IMG/VR virus record: IMGVR_UViG_3300035695_000235
Coordinates: 1-35,022 of that record
Origin: a virus
DNA: 35,022 nt
Reading direction: 5' to 3' (one strand)
Part shown: positions 6,854 to 15,380 of the stretch, one piece after another
Numbering within the stretch: position 1 is the first letter of the stretch
How the letters are laid out: the number at the start of each line of letters is the position of its first letter
The notes under the pieces: generated by a model
Databases searched by the model: none
The model's input: the letters and a program-made list of their open reading frames with translations, nothing else
Told to the model about the DNA's origin: nothing
Made by a program: the position numbers and the translations under genes

Positions 6854-9643
6854 CTACTTGAAGGTACGCCCCATACCATTCATTTTGAGGGTATTGGTGG
6901 TATGGTCCAGAACACAGGACGCAACCACCTTACCGTCCAGGTTCAAGTTGATGGTGGATGTATTACCCCCACCACCAGAACCCGGCCCGGCGAATGAGGA
7001 GGAGGGATGCCCAAAGGTCTGCGGGGAGAGGATGTTCCCCATACGTACCACAGCCGACCCAAGCACACCCACATTGGAGTGAATGCCAAGCGCGATCTGA
7101 TTAGGTATTTCTGCCCCTTGTTGGTGGAGCTGAGTGAGTGGGCCGCGCTTCGCGGGGGAATGGGGAAGGTGATCCTTGATGAAGTTCCCCACGGCGTTCA
7201 TCGCGCCTCCGAGGAAATTTCCTATCCCGTTGATGATTCCCTCGGCCAGGTTTTTAATGATATTTCCCCCCAACTCCACCAGGGACCCTAGAAGGCCGTG
7301 GAGTTTATCGAGGAGCGGCTGTATTACATGATCGTGGAAGAATCCTCCCAGGCTCTTTGCCCCGTCGATGATTGCTCCCACAAAGTTCTTGATGAGTTCT
7401 CCCGCCTTACCAGGCAGTGATCCGATCCAGGAGAGGATAGACTTCACCAGGTCCGGGATGATCGAGTGTCCTACCAGCGTATCAAAAAGATGCTGAAAGA
7501 ACGAAATGATACCCCGCACAAACCCCATCACAAACCCCGCAATGGCCCCAAACACTGCCTGAAACAGCCCTAGTATTGCGTGTAGTAGACCCTGGATGAT
7601 CTGCCACACCCCCTGGAGGGCCTGACCTATGCCCGCCATGGCGCCCTGTAGAGCTTTTTGTGCCTCCTTCGGCTTCCCGGTCAGGAGGTCAAAAAATGTA
7701 ACAAGCAGGCCCCAAATGAACTTCACCACGCCTACAACGACATTTATCGCCCCGGCGACTATGAGCATCGCTCCGGCCAGTATGTGTCCTAGCCCGTTGG
7801 CTAGTGGCCCTATTACACTCATCAGGCCGGTAATAGCTCCAACAAGGACTCCGCCTATTATAGCTCCTATAAAACCTAAGAGGGGCATCAGAGGCTTTAC
7901 GGCTTCCTGGAGCTGCCTCCAGGCATCCTTCAGGGCTCCGATTGCAGGGCTGAATAATTGGTCTATTGCCTGCCCTGTCGTGGTAATAATCCGGTGGAGT
8001 GAGTCCAACAGGAAGTTGAGAGGTGATCCTTGTTTATTTGCTGAGACAAACAGGGACACCACCACAGCTATCGCCCCGGATAGGAGGATGACACCTCCCG
8101 CCACGGCCAGTACAACACCAACGATCGGGGCCAGCGCCCCACCAAACAAGAGAAACACTCCCGCAGCTATCAGGCCTATAAGGGCAATACCAGAGAGCAC
8201 AGTACCCACGACGAGGAACGAAGACCCGAAGGTAGAAACCTTGCTCCCTCCCCCCGATACGCTACTAAAGAGGTTGTTCAGGGTATTCAGAAACCCTGTG
8301 AGTGGGGCCAGTAGCGGAGTACCAATCTGGGCCGCGAAGGAGCCGACGGTGGTCTGGAATTTCTTCAGGGCGCCGTCGAAGTCTCCTACCCTCTTCGCCG
8401 CGTCCGTTGCGGCCCCGTTGCTCCCCGCGAATGCATTGAACTTCCCGGAGAGCTGGTCGAGTTTGCGCATCGTATCATCGATGTTCTGAAGGAGCAAGTC
8501 CGCTCCTTTACCCGACCGCACGTTGAAGAGGTTCCCGAGCGCCTGAGCCCTCTGCTCAGGGTTGAGGCGATCCAGTGCACCCCCCAGATTTTGAAGAATC
8601 TGGTAGAAATCCTTAAAATTACCTTTCCCGTCGAACAGCTTGTTATTGAGCATCCCTAACTTCTCAGCCCACTGCTGGAAGGACTCATCCGTGTGGAGCG
8701 TACCCATGCGTTTTGCCTCATTGTAGAGGCCCTGAAGTCCGGTAATCGTTCCATCAAAGTTTGAGACCAGCTCCAGGCCACGCTTCCCGGTGGAGGCGAG
8801 TTCTGCCTCAAATGTTCTGAATGCCGGGGTAGCGTTGTTGAGCGCCTGCATTCCGAGTGCGGCCAGCTCCTGGTTTGCCTTCGCGGTCGGATCAACAAGG
8901 GTCTGGAGGATGTACCGAAGACTAGTAGCCGCATCGGATGCAGAGAGCCCCTTCTTGTTCAGAAGGTCCAGGGTAGGAATGAGTTCATTCAGTGGGACGT
9001 TTAGTTCCGCCGCCATACCCCCTACCTGGTCGATTGAGGAGGCAAGCTCTGAGGCCGAAGGAATTCCATTGTAGAAGGCGAACGTAAGGGCGCTCGCATA
9101 GTACTCAGCTTGCCCCGCCTTCGCACCAAATACCTCCATCGTGCGTCCTAACAAATCAGCAGCCGGTACCGTCTCCGAGTGGATGGCCTCAGCCAGGTTC
9201 ACACTAGCTTGTCCCACTCCGCTAAGGATCTGCTGGACAGTGAAGCTCCGCTCCCCTAGGCGCTCGAACTCCTGTGCTACCTCTGTGGTAGAGAAGACGG
9301 AGTTATCCGCTATCTGGGTTACCGACTGACCGACCTCGCCCATTTGGGTATCAGTCGCACTCAGGGATATCTGGACGCCTACGAGGGCGTCCTGAAGGGA
9401 AGAGGCTTCCCGTACTGCATCCTCTAAGCCTCCGGAGAACAGGGCGAAGTCCGCGCCTGCTCCAGCCACCGCAGCAAAGAGCGGGAGGAGTGGAGCCAGG
9501 GAGGAATTCGCCTGTTGAGCGAAGGACACTAGATTGATGAGCCCGACCCCGAAGCGCCCGATGTTCACATTGAGCATCCCAAGCCCGTTGCTCAGGGCAT
9601 CATCCAGGAATACCCTGAGCCCTACGCTCGCATTACCGGCCAT
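6854..9643 (-). CDS. Tail tape measure protein
   Basis: 929 residues, the longest gene of the window. It sets tail length and is ejected during infection. Residues about 75-400 match the TP901-type core (DALVGVQISLSATDTQM, FSTTEVAQEFERLG, then the PASELASSIDQVGGMAAELNVP region). A hydrophobic block at about 475-545 and a second around 590-680 contain several membrane-spanning segments. The C-terminus has amphipathic helices and LPHSPAKRGPL, a motif frequent near the end of tape measure proteins. It follows the chaperone frameshift pair, the conserved siphovirus order. A GSGGGG linker near the C-terminus coincides with a decayed repeat copy. Confidence 0.92.
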   Translation of the reverse strand: MAGNASVGLRVFLDDALSNGLGMLNVNIGRFGVGLINLVSFAQQANSSLAPLLPLFAAVAGAGADFALFSGGLEDAVREASSLQDALVGVQISLSATDTQMGEVGQSVTQIADNSVFSTTEVAQEFERLGERSFTVQQILSGVGQASVNLAEAIHSETVPAADLLGRTMEVFGAKAGQAEYYASALTFAFYNGIPSASELASSIDQVGGMAAELNVPLNELIPTLDLLNKKGLSASDAATSLRYILQTLVDPTAKANQELAALGMQALNNATPAFRTFEAELASTGKRGLELVSNFDGTITGLQGLYNEAKRMGTLHTDESFQQWAEKLGMLNNKLFDGKGNFKDFYQILQNLGGALDRLNPEQRAQALGNLFNVRSGKGADLLLQNIDDTMRKLDQLSGKFNAFAGSNGAATDAAKRVGDFDGALKKFQTTVGSFAAQIGTPLLAPLTGFLNTLNNLFSSVSGGGSKVSTFGSSFLVVGTVLSGIALIGLIAAGVFLLFGGALAPIVGVVLAVAGGVILLSGAIAVVVSLFVSANKQGSPLNFLLDSLHRIITTTGQAIDQLFSPAIGALKDAWRQLQEAVKPLMPLLGFIGAIIGGVLVGAITGLMSVIGPLANGLGHILAGAMLIVAGAINVVVGVVKFIWGLLVTFFDLLTGKPKEAQKALQGAMAGIGQALQGVWQIIQGLLHAILGLFQAVFGAIAGFVMGFVRGIISFFQHLFDTLVGHSIIPDLVKSILSWIGSLPGKAGELIKNFVGAIIDGAKSLGGFFHDHVIQPLLDKLHGLLGSLVELGGNIIKNLAEGIINGIGNFLGGAMNAVGNFIKDHLPHSPAKRGPLTQLHQQGAEIPNQIALGIHSNVGVLGSAVVRMGNILSPQTFGHPSSSFAGPGSGGGGNTSTINLNLDGKVVASCVLDHTTNTLKMNGMGRTFK

Positions 9644-9646
9644 TGG

Positions 9647-9931
9647 TTACTCCTCTATAAAATCGTCGTCGGGGATGTATACTTCGGCTTCTTGATCCTC
9701 GAACACGCGTTCGGTTACTTCTGTGGGGGAGGATGAGGAACTGTACTTCCTGGACTGTTGATACTCGTACGCGCCGACTTCCTCGAAGTAGACGGCCAGG
9801 CGATCAGCCTCCCACCCGCGCTGCATGATTTCATCCACCTGCGAGGCGGACCAGCCGAATTCCCGGTAGCAGGTCACACGCCACGCGAAGGAGCCTGCGG
9901 GTATTTGGGGGTGTGCGCTCCCCCCGCTCAA
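9647..9931 (-). CDS. Tail assembly chaperone, frameshifted C-terminal part (gpT-like)
   Basis: The reading frame lies -1 relative to the upstream chaperone gene and stays open across that gene's stop codon. The only start near its beginning is a TTG without ribosome site, so it is probably made as an extension. A -1 slip at 9955-9961 would give a product of about 238 residues (136 from the first gene, 102 here). The sequence is acidic at the end (VFEDQEAEVYIPDDDFIEE) and contains FGWSASQVDEIMQRGW, as in other gpGT-type extensions. The tape measure gene starts 4 bases after its stop. Confidence 0.8.
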   Translation of the reverse strand: MSGGSAHPQIPAGSFAWRVTCYREFGWSASQVDEIMQRGWEADRLAVYFEEVGAYEYQQSRKYSSSSSPTEVTERVFEDQEAEVYIPDDDFIEE

Positions 9932-9932
9932 A

Positions 9933-9961
9933 AAGCCCCTTCTCAGGGCTTCCCGAAAGGG
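9933..9961 (-). promoter_or_regulatory. Programmed -1 frameshift site
   Basis: The heptamer C CCT TTC (9961 to 9955) is in the correct phase of the chaperone gene. Three bases later comes a perfect 6-bp hairpin, AAGCCC/GGGCTT, with a 7-base loop that contains the zero-frame stop. After slipping, translation continues into the 9647-9931 frame. Confidence 0.75.
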
Positions 9962-10362
9962 CCTTGTATGCCCTCCTGCTGAGACTGGATGGTCTTCTGA
10001 GCGAATTCAGAGACACGCTGGAGAAGCGCGGCCATTACATCGGGGTGCATTTCGTCCAGGTGTTGCTGGTTGATCTCCAACATGGACCCGTCCGGGTTCC
10101 TGAAGGGCCACTCTTTGAGGCAGGCCAGGACCATCTCCGTATTTCCGTCCCTATCTGGGTTCTGTACCATCTCGATCTGAGGCTTTCCTGCCTCATCCAG
10201 AGTGACCCGGACGTTGTTGGACATCAGCGCGCGGACCTCCCCGAAGTTCATGATGCGGAGCCGGATCGGGAGGCTCCTTCCCCTCACCTCAATAGTCGAG
10301 GGGATGCCGGGTGCATCTTTGGGGGAGAAGAAGTCATCAATTAAAAATTCCTGGTCGGGCAT
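9943..10362 (-). CDS. Tail assembly chaperone, N-terminal protein (gpG-like)
   Basis: 139 residues. Its place just before the tape measure gene, an extension ORF in the -1 frame, and the slippery heptamer at its end identify it as the short tail assembly chaperone. The protein has a strand-rich N-terminal half (IEVRGRSLPIRLRIMNFGEV) and a helical C-terminal half (DEMHPDVMAALLQRVSEFAQKTI). A sense copy of the dispersed repeat encodes PSTIEVRG. Start: ATG at 10362 with AAAGGAG nine bases upstream. Most ribosomes should stop at 9943; a fraction should shift. Confidence 0.8.
   Translation of the reverse strand: MPDQEFLIDDFFSPKDAPGIPSTIEVRGRSLPIRLRIMNFGEVRALMSNNVRVTLDEAGKPQIEMVQNPDRDGNTEMVLACLKEWPFRNPDGSMLEINQQHLDEMHPDVMAALLQRVSEFAQKTIQSQQEGIQGPFGKP
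10287..10297 (-). repeat. Dispersed repeat copy, GACTATTGAGG
   Basis: Sense inside the tail chaperone gene (PSTIEVRG). Confidence 0.8.
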
Positions 10363-10414
10363 GGTGGTCTGCTCCTTTGTTTGAAGTATGCCTCCCCCAA
10401 CAGCCGAACCACCC

Positions 10415-10425
10415 GACTGTTGAGG
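10415..10425 (+). repeat. Dispersed repeat copy, GACTGTTGAGG
   Basis: Intergenic, antisense, between tail tube and chaperone genes; opposite in orientation to the copy 118 bases away. Confidence 0.85.
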
Positions 10426-10446
10426 AGGCTGATAGTGCAGAGGGAG

Positions 10447-11415
10447 TTAGGAGGCGTAGGAGGTGACGGTATTAACCGCGAAGAGTTTGATTAGGTTGTT
10501 CCCCGCGCCGGCCCCTGTGGCCTTCACGGTACCCTTCGCTTTGATGAGCACGTTGTCTTTCCCTAAATCATGGTCCATCTCGTCGTAGTGGACCACTGGA
10601 AGTTGAATATTCAACTCCTGGTGCACACTTCCCCCGATGAGGGCGCCAACGAAGTCAATGGTGCAGGTATCGTCCGTACCGCCCATATAGTAGGTGTTGT
10701 AGAGGGCGTCTGCGTCAAATCGGGCGGTGAAGCTCAGCGAAGCTTTTCGCTCCCCGTAGTAGGCTGTTACCCAATCCGGCTGCCCATTAGCCGGATTCCA
10801 AAGGGTAATCTTCTGCTCGAAGCTCACCTCGAATTCATCGATATCTGTGGTTGCGCCGGATGTAAGGGTAATGGTCGGCGCATAACCCGCGAAGGGCTTC
10901 ACGGTCGAGAATGAGGGAGTAAGGGTGGACCCGGTGTATTTCGTGGGCCAGAGGCTCTTTCCTGAGCAATCAAACTCAAGCAACTTCCCATCCGAGGTGA
11001 ACTTAAAGGAGAACTTCTCGACTACGCTGTAGGGATGGTAATAGAGAGCCGCATCGTAATTCTTAAACAGCGTCAGGGCCGGGGGGATATCAGCCAGGCC
11101 GACGGTGTGCTTCCAGGCGGTAGGTGCTCCTCCTGCGTCTGGTTGGGACGCAGTATCTCCCCCCATGGCCGCGATGAGGAAGTAGAGCATACTATCGTGG
11201 TAGAAATTGCCCTTCATATCCCATTCGCCCCACCGGATCGTATCTACTGAGTCATAGTTTGCGTTCCGATCCCCGCGCTCCTCATCGAGATATTCCACCT
11301 TCTTCTTCGCCTTAGTGGTGGATTTGGTCGGGACGTAGAGGGTTGGGGCGGTTGCAGCCGTTCCCGGGGTAGCCTCTCGGGCTACGCCCATAAAAGATTT
11401 CTTGGAGATAGCCAT
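10447..11415 (-). CDS. Major tail (tube) protein
   Basis: 322 residues from the ATG at 11415, which has AAGGAG at a good distance. A longer frame to 11490 lacks a ribosome site. The N-terminus (KKSFMGVAREATPGTAATAPTLYVP) and ERGDRNANYDSVDTIRWGEWDMKG are typical of tail tube proteins of long-tailed phages: the protein adapts a threshold of strands and ends with a beta-sandwich. It lies between the tail terminator and the chaperone genes, the conserved position. An intergenic repeat copy in reverse orientation lies just downstream (10415-10425). Confidence 0.8.
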   Translation of the reverse strand: MAISKKSFMGVAREATPGTAATAPTLYVPTKSTTKAKKKVEYLDEERGDRNANYDSVDTIRWGEWDMKGNFYHDSMLYFLIAAMGGDTASQPDAGGAPTAWKHTVGLADIPPALTLFKNYDAALYYHPYSVVEKFSFKFTSDGKLLEFDCSGKSLWPTKYTGSTLTPSFSTVKPFAGYAPTITLTSGATTDIDEFEVSFEQKITLWNPANGQPDWVTAYYGERKASLSFTARFDADALYNTYYMGGTDDTCTIDFVGALIGGSVHQELNIQLPVVHYDEMDHDLGKDNVLIKAKGTVKATGAGAGNNLIKLFAVNTVTSYAS

Positions 11416-11434
11416 TCTAGAGGCTCCTTGAGGG

Positions 11435-11866
11435 TTATTGGAGGATGTTGAATTCTGTGAGGACTTCTGTGTTGAGGATGAGGACCACAAATGCCTGCAT
11501 AGCCTGTCCGAACTGGCCCACAGACCCGTCTTTGGGGGTGACGGTGATAGAGAGGTTCCCCAGGTCTTGATTCTGGAGAGAGGATAGGATTTTAGAGAAG
11601 GAACTGAACATCAGGTAGCATTGCTGGATGTTATCCGGGAATTTCGAGCGCCGGACTACATATGTGATTCTAAATCCCAGGCGGACGTAGATCTTCCCGT
11701 TTGTGTCGCCCTCGAATTTGAAGTGTGAGAGCGGGAAGAGAACGCTATTATCCTCCGGAGGTCCGTCGGGCGGCTCCAAATACATTCTCCCAAGACCAGA
11801 TATTGAGGAGAGTTCGGAGGCCAGGGCCTCAATAACCGGACCAATAATATCATCTACAGGCGTCAT
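11435..11866 (-). CDS. Tail terminator / tail completion protein
   Basis: 143 residues. It occupies the position of gpU-like tail terminators between the head-tail connector genes and the tail tube gene. It shows the expected alpha-beta pattern: an N-terminal helix (DDIIGPVIEALASEL), then strands (KIYVRLGFRITYVVRR, LSITVTPK, AFVVLILNTEVLTEF). The identification rests on order and size more than on motifs. Its ATG lies directly at the stop of the upstream connector gene. A decayed antisense repeat-like sequence encodes SSISGLGR. Confidence 0.6.
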   Translation of the reverse strand: MTPVDDIIGPVIEALASELSSISGLGRMYLEPPDGPPEDNSVLFPLSHFKFEGDTNGKIYVRLGFRITYVVRRSKFPDNIQQCYLMFSSFSKILSSLQNQDLGNLSITVTPKDGSVGQFGQAMQAFVVLILNTEVLTEFNILQ

Positions 11867-12303
11867 TACGGCCCTCCTATGAGCCTACTTAGCCCATCCT
11901 CTATACTGAGGTAAGCCCACCCCTCAATCGTATCTAAGTCTTCTTCCTCTGCGCGCCCGTACATGTGGGATATGCGGATAGGCCAAATGGAGAGGTCTGT
12001 GGGGAGGATGCCCTCCACGTACGGGGCGTAAATGCGGCCCCGGCCCAATTCGTCCATTTGCTCCTGGTCCGCAGGGAAAAACTCTACTAGTGTGGGGTTG
12101 CTGCGGTTCGTGTTGGGGATGAACTTCTCAGATAGTCGCAGGTTCCCCATGTACTCAGGGGTTCTATCTTGTATTTTCGGGTTTAGTTCCGCACCCAACT
12201 CCGGGGTCGAGGCATACAGAGACTCGATAATGGTCTCCTCCCAGTCCTCCTTAAGAATCCCCCGTGGGGCGGCGTCCACATCAATACGGATAATCTCGCT
12301 CAT
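11866..12303 (-). CDS. Head-tail connector (HK97 gp10-like position)
   Basis: 145 residues. The gene overlaps the preceding connector gene by 4 bases and abuts the tail terminator gene. The sequence contains a helix (DWEETIIESLYASTPELGAEL), then PNTNRSNPTLVEFFP and RIYAPYVEGILPTDL. A Tyr-Ala-Pro-Tyr-Val-Glu segment of this kind is common in gp10-type minor capsid/completion proteins. Function is inferred from order, size and this segment. Confidence 0.55.
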   Translation of the reverse strand: MSEIIRIDVDAAPRGILKEDWEETIIESLYASTPELGAELNPKIQDRTPEYMGNLRLSEKFIPNTNRSNPTLVEFFPADQEQMDELGRGRIYAPYVEGILPTDLSIWPIRISHMYGRAEEEDLDTIEGWAYLSIEDGLSRLIGGP

Positions 12304-12935
12304 GCTCTGAATATCCTGGGCTTGTACTTATCCAAGAGTTCCTTCACGTCGGAGGGAAGAACCCTCTCGTAGTGCTGTCTCACCATACCTTCAATGAGGA
12401 AGTCCGAATAGTTGGTGTCTCTCATTTTGTACCAAGAGACCACGACTCTCACACAGGCGCGAGAGATATCCCCCGGGACAAACGGGCGCCCAAAGACGCC
12501 TTTCACGGTGTAGTTCTGTTCACCCTCGCTGAATGGGAGTCCAGACTTCCGTTTAAGGTAGAGCGCCGGTATCGTGTTATCCGGCTTCAAGGCGCAATCA
12601 GCGGTGATGTCCACCTGTGAGGTCTGGACATAGGTAAATCCGCTGGAGGACTGAGATATGAGGTATTGGGTCTCTAAGACCTGGGAGAGGAAGACCAGGC
12701 GGTCTATCATGTAGAGCCTGGTCTCATCCCTCCCGCCATACAGGCGTGTAGCGGGGGATGCCTGAGAACCGTCCGTCTGGAACGAAAATCCCAGGTAGGC
12801 GTCGATCGCGGCCTGGGCCTCTGGGATAAGTTCCCCCTCGGTCCAGGCCTGGTCCTTCGTTTGGGCGCTGGTGGAGAGGTCCAGCGCGCTCACCACCTGC
12901 GGGAAGGTGCAATACGGAATACTCGTATAGGACAC
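12300..12935 (-). CDS. Head-tail connector / adaptor (gp6-like)
   Basis: 211 residues with a GTG start that has AAGGAGGT five bases upstream. It directly follows the major capsid gene, the place of the gp6-type ring protein that joins portal to tail. N-terminal helices (EGELIPEAQAAIDAYLGFSF), a strand-rich middle and a C-terminal helix (SDFLIEGMVRQHYERVLPSDVKELLDKY) fit this fold. It overlaps the next gene by 4 bases. The call is by synteny and predicted fold. Confidence 0.6.
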   Translation of the reverse strand: MSYTSIPYCTFPQVVSALDLSTSAQTKDQAWTEGELIPEAQAAIDAYLGFSFQTDGSQASPATRLYGGRDETRLYMIDRLVFLSQVLETQYLISQSSSGFTYVQTSQVDITADCALKPDNTIPALYLKRKSGLPFSEGEQNYTVKGVFGRPFVPGDISRACVRVVVSWYKMRDTNYSDFLIEGMVRQHYERVLPSDVKELLDKYKPRIFRA

Positions 12936-12950
12936 GCCGGACCTCCTTTC

Positions 12951-13892
12951 TTATGCGGTAGTGATACAGACTGCTCTCTCGTAATGGAGCAGTTCTACGT
13001 CGAAGTCGGCGACGATACCGAACCTCCGGCGCCGGCCCATATCGTACACGGTCGGATCAACCACAACCCCAGGCCGGCGCTTCCAGGCGCGGCCAGCCCA
13101 ACGAGGAGCAACCATCAGGGCCTTGCTTGTGGTGACGCCATTCTCGACGGGCTGAGCAAGCCAGTTCGTCACGAACAACTTGCACCCATAGAGCCGGCCA
13201 ATCTCGCCGGTCAATATATCCCCCGGGGCCGCGTAGTGGATATCTCTTCGCACCGCGTCGATCTGCCACAGGTCGCTCCACTGCTTCGGGGTGATAAACA
13301 GCATCCAGTAGGAGTCATCAAATGGGCTGTTATTCGCCTGGAGCAGGGTTTTGATTGCCGCGAACATCAGTGAATCAGAGAATGTATCGGTACTGATGAC
13401 ATTGGTCGAGTTATGGCCGTTTGGATACAACTGCGACATGGCGCTACTGGTCCCAGGGACATCAGCGTTGTAGAGGTTCGCTACTCCCGATTCAAGGGTC
13501 TGGAGCATGGAGTACGAAAGGCGGTCTATCATCTCAGCCGCGCCGTCGTATTTAATTCGGTCCAGGGCCTTCCTGGTGATCTCCAGTGTAACCCCGTACT
13601 CTGTTGGGGTATAGGCCACTGAGGATGCGGTGCTGAAGGACGTGATACTCATGTCCGTGCCTTCGGTCAGCGATCCGGCGGCCCCCAGGTCGGGCAGGAT
13701 CGGGACGTAGAGGGTGTCTCCTGCGTTTGGGGCCAGAAGGTCGGTGAACTGGAGGATGCTCTGTTCTAAGACCTGTCTTTTCCGCAGGTTCTTCTCGATG
13801 CGTGCGGCCCATACTTTGGGGATTAGTGCGGAGAGCGTGGAGGTGGTTGCATCTCCAGCCGCTTTTTTGATGAGTTCATCAGTAGGGAGCAT
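12951..13892 (-). CDS. Major capsid protein (HK97 fold)
   Basis: 313 residues. Sequence features match phage major capsid proteins: VWAARIEKNLRKRQVLEQ near the N-terminus, then GDTLYVPILPDLGAAGSLTEGTDM, LEITRKALDRIKYD, and a C-terminal LMVAPRWAGRAWKRRPGVVV with YDMGRRRRFGIVADFDVELLHYERAV. The SLTEGTD and YGVTLEITR parts recall the N4-gp56/HK97-like group. It lies after scaffold-like and protease genes. Start: ATG at 13892 with AAAGGA upstream. An 84-base gap before it contains a reverse repeat copy. Confidence 0.88.
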   Translation of the reverse strand: MLPTDELIKKAAGDATTSTLSALIPKVWAARIEKNLRKRQVLEQSILQFTDLLAPNAGDTLYVPILPDLGAAGSLTEGTDMSITSFSTASSVAYTPTEYGVTLEITRKALDRIKYDGAAEMIDRLSYSMLQTLESGVANLYNADVPGTSSAMSQLYPNGHNSTNVISTDTFSDSLMFAAIKTLLQANNSPFDDSYWMLFITPKQWSDLWQIDAVRRDIHYAAPGDILTGEIGRLYGCKLFVTNWLAQPVENGVTTSKALMVAPRWAGRAWKRRPGVVVDPTVYDMGRRRRFGIVADFDVELLHYERAVCITTA

Positions 13893-13949
13893 GTGGGGTT
13901 TCCTTTGGAGGTGTGGTGTGGGGAAGGGGAGCCAGGGACGGCCCCGCCC

Positions 13950-13960
13950 GACTAGTGAGG
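13950..13960 (+). repeat. Dispersed repeat copy, GACTAGTGAGG
   Basis: Intergenic, antisense, between scaffold-like and capsid genes. Confidence 0.85.
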
Positions 13961-13976
13961 GGGAAGGGGTGTGTTA

Positions 13977-14372
13977 CTACTCGTAGTCTGGGGATGATGG
14001 CCTCAAGCCCTCGCCCATGACACGCTGGAAGAGACCGGAAATCAGTTCGCGCTCGCGCACGTCCCACTCCTCCCCGGCCTGAGACTTCTGTACCAGCCAC
14101 TCGATGGGATTCGAGTCCAGGGACACCTTCTCAGGAGAAGCGACGGTACCCTTTTGACCTACGCCCTGCCCTCGATAGTCGGGGTTGGGTTGTGGGGCTG
14201 CGGGCATCGCTTTCTTCACAGCCTCCTCGATCTCACCCATAAGGCCGGATTTGAACTCCTGGAGGATACCCCCCAGGTCGGCTTTCGTGATGTTCTGTTC
14301 CTGCTGTGCGGCTACTTCGGCCTCTTTCGCCGCCACGGCTGCGGCAAGGATTTCCTCTAAAGTCTTGGGCAT
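13977..14372 (-). CDS. Scaffold-like capsid assembly protein
   Basis: 131 residues. The N-terminal 70 are strongly helical and charged (LEEILAAAVAAKEAEVAAQQEQ, LGGILQEFKSGLMGEIEEAVKKAM), then a Pro-rich linker (APQPNPDYRGQG) and a second helical region. This small helical protein between protease and capsid genes fits a scaffolding protein, which shapes the procapsid and is then removed. The linker is encoded by a sense repeat copy. AGGAG stands six bases before the ATG. Confidence 0.6.
   Translation of the reverse strand: MPKTLEEILAAAVAAKEAEVAAQQEQNITKADLGGILQEFKSGLMGEIEEAVKKAMPAAPQPNPDYRGQGVGQKGTVASPEKVSLDSNPIEWLVQKSQAGEEWDVRERELISGLFQRVMGEGLRPSSPDYE
14170..14180 (-). repeat. Dispersed repeat copy, GACTATCGAGG
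   Basis: Sense inside the scaffold-like gene, encodes the PNPDYRG linker. Confidence 0.8.
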
Positions 14373-14375
14373 TAG

Positions 14376-15380
14376 TTACTCCTGTGATATGAAGCCTCGC
14401 GCCTTCACGACGGCAATCACGGCTTCTGGGTTGATCGGATAGGCCGCGATGGTAGACTCTACCCAGATATCGAAATTGGTGTAGCGGTACCGCCCGCCTG
14501 GAAGTTTCTCTTTGTGGGAAGCCTGAGCAATATAGGACATACCCCCAACATTCCCTTTTCGGATCGCTGATACCCCCGGCTCCTCGTTCACCACCCCACG
14601 GACCCACACTCCGGTACCTGATCCGGGGAAGTGCTCAAACTCAGCCGGGTCGGTCGGGTGAGAGAAGGACTGTATAATCTTTCCGTCCCGTACCATAGCC
14701 GCTTTTTGAAGATGTCCGACCGGGAGGTAGTCGGTACCGTGCTTAACACTGAGCGGGGCGCGTCGGCTAAAGTAGGATGCGGCAGGGGTAATGAAAGCCT
14801 CTGGCTCCGTCACATCCCTCTCCCTGTCCTTCATCGGGGTAGCGAGCCACCCCTCAAAGTGAGCGTCTGCCCCATCAGCGGGAAACCATGATTTGAAGAT
14901 CTCCCCGGTGAAACCCGCCTTCACCACTTCGTGGGAGTGATAACCCTCCGTATCATTCTCTACACCATCGTGGTTATGAGGAACATGCATATCATGCATC
15001 ATGCCATGCGCCTCTTCGGGCAGGAGGTGTGCGAGCTGGTGTGCCTCAGCGAACCTAACCAGGCGCCGCTTCTCGCTTGTATCTCCCTCCATGCTCTCAT
15101 GGTTCCAGGCCATGGAGAATAGTTCCTGAAGGTCTCCCTGCTTGGCCTTCATCACCTTCCCTGAATGATAGCTTTTCGCGCTCTCGGGTAGACGATCCAT
15201 CAAGCCATGCTCATGTGCGAAGGCCAAGATTTTATGCCTCATCGCGTCTGGATTAGATGCATGGCCGGACAGATCCCAAGCGGCGCGGAGATGTTCACCT
15301 ACCGCATTCACTGGGAAGGATTTATGAGGGCCAAGATAGGTGTCATGTTCCTTCTTCGCCTGCTTTTGTGATACGCTCAC
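14376..15380 (-). CDS. Prohead (capsid maturation) protease with extra N-terminal domain
   Basis: 334 residues, GTG start overlapping the portal stop. The C-terminal half (about 160-334) looks like a prohead serine protease: FEGWLATPMKDRERDV, then His in SVKHGTDYLPVGHL and Ser in VGGMSYIAQA as likely catalytic pair, with the strand IWVESTIAAYPINPEAV. The N-terminal 150 residues contain two similar helical units (HLRAAWDLSGHASNPD and the AFAHEHGLMDRLPESA segment, then LFSMAWNHESMEGDTS and the FAEAHQLAHLLPEEA segment) and a His-rich part. The N-terminal domain is not part of standard proteases. Confidence 0.75.
   Translation of the reverse strand: MSVSQKQAKKEHDTYLGPHKSFPVNAVGEHLRAAWDLSGHASNPDAMRHKILAFAHEHGLMDRLPESAKSYHSGKVMKAKQGDLQELFSMAWNHESMEGDTSEKRRLVRFAEAHQLAHLLPEEAHGMMHDMHVPHNHDGVENDTEGYHSHEVVKAGFTGEIFKSWFPADGADAHFEGWLATPMKDRERDVTEPEAFITPAASYFSRRAPLSVKHGTDYLPVGHLQKAAMVRDGKIIQSFSHPTDPAEFEHFPGSGTGVWVRGVVNEEPGVSAIRKGNVGGMSYIAQASHKEKLPGGRYRYTNFDIWVESTIAAYPINPEAVIAVVKARGFISQE

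Noticed and set aside
7629-8489. 286-codon plus-strand frame inside the tape measure gene
   Set aside because: Antisense shadow of the tape measure gene, with Pro/Arg-rich composition.
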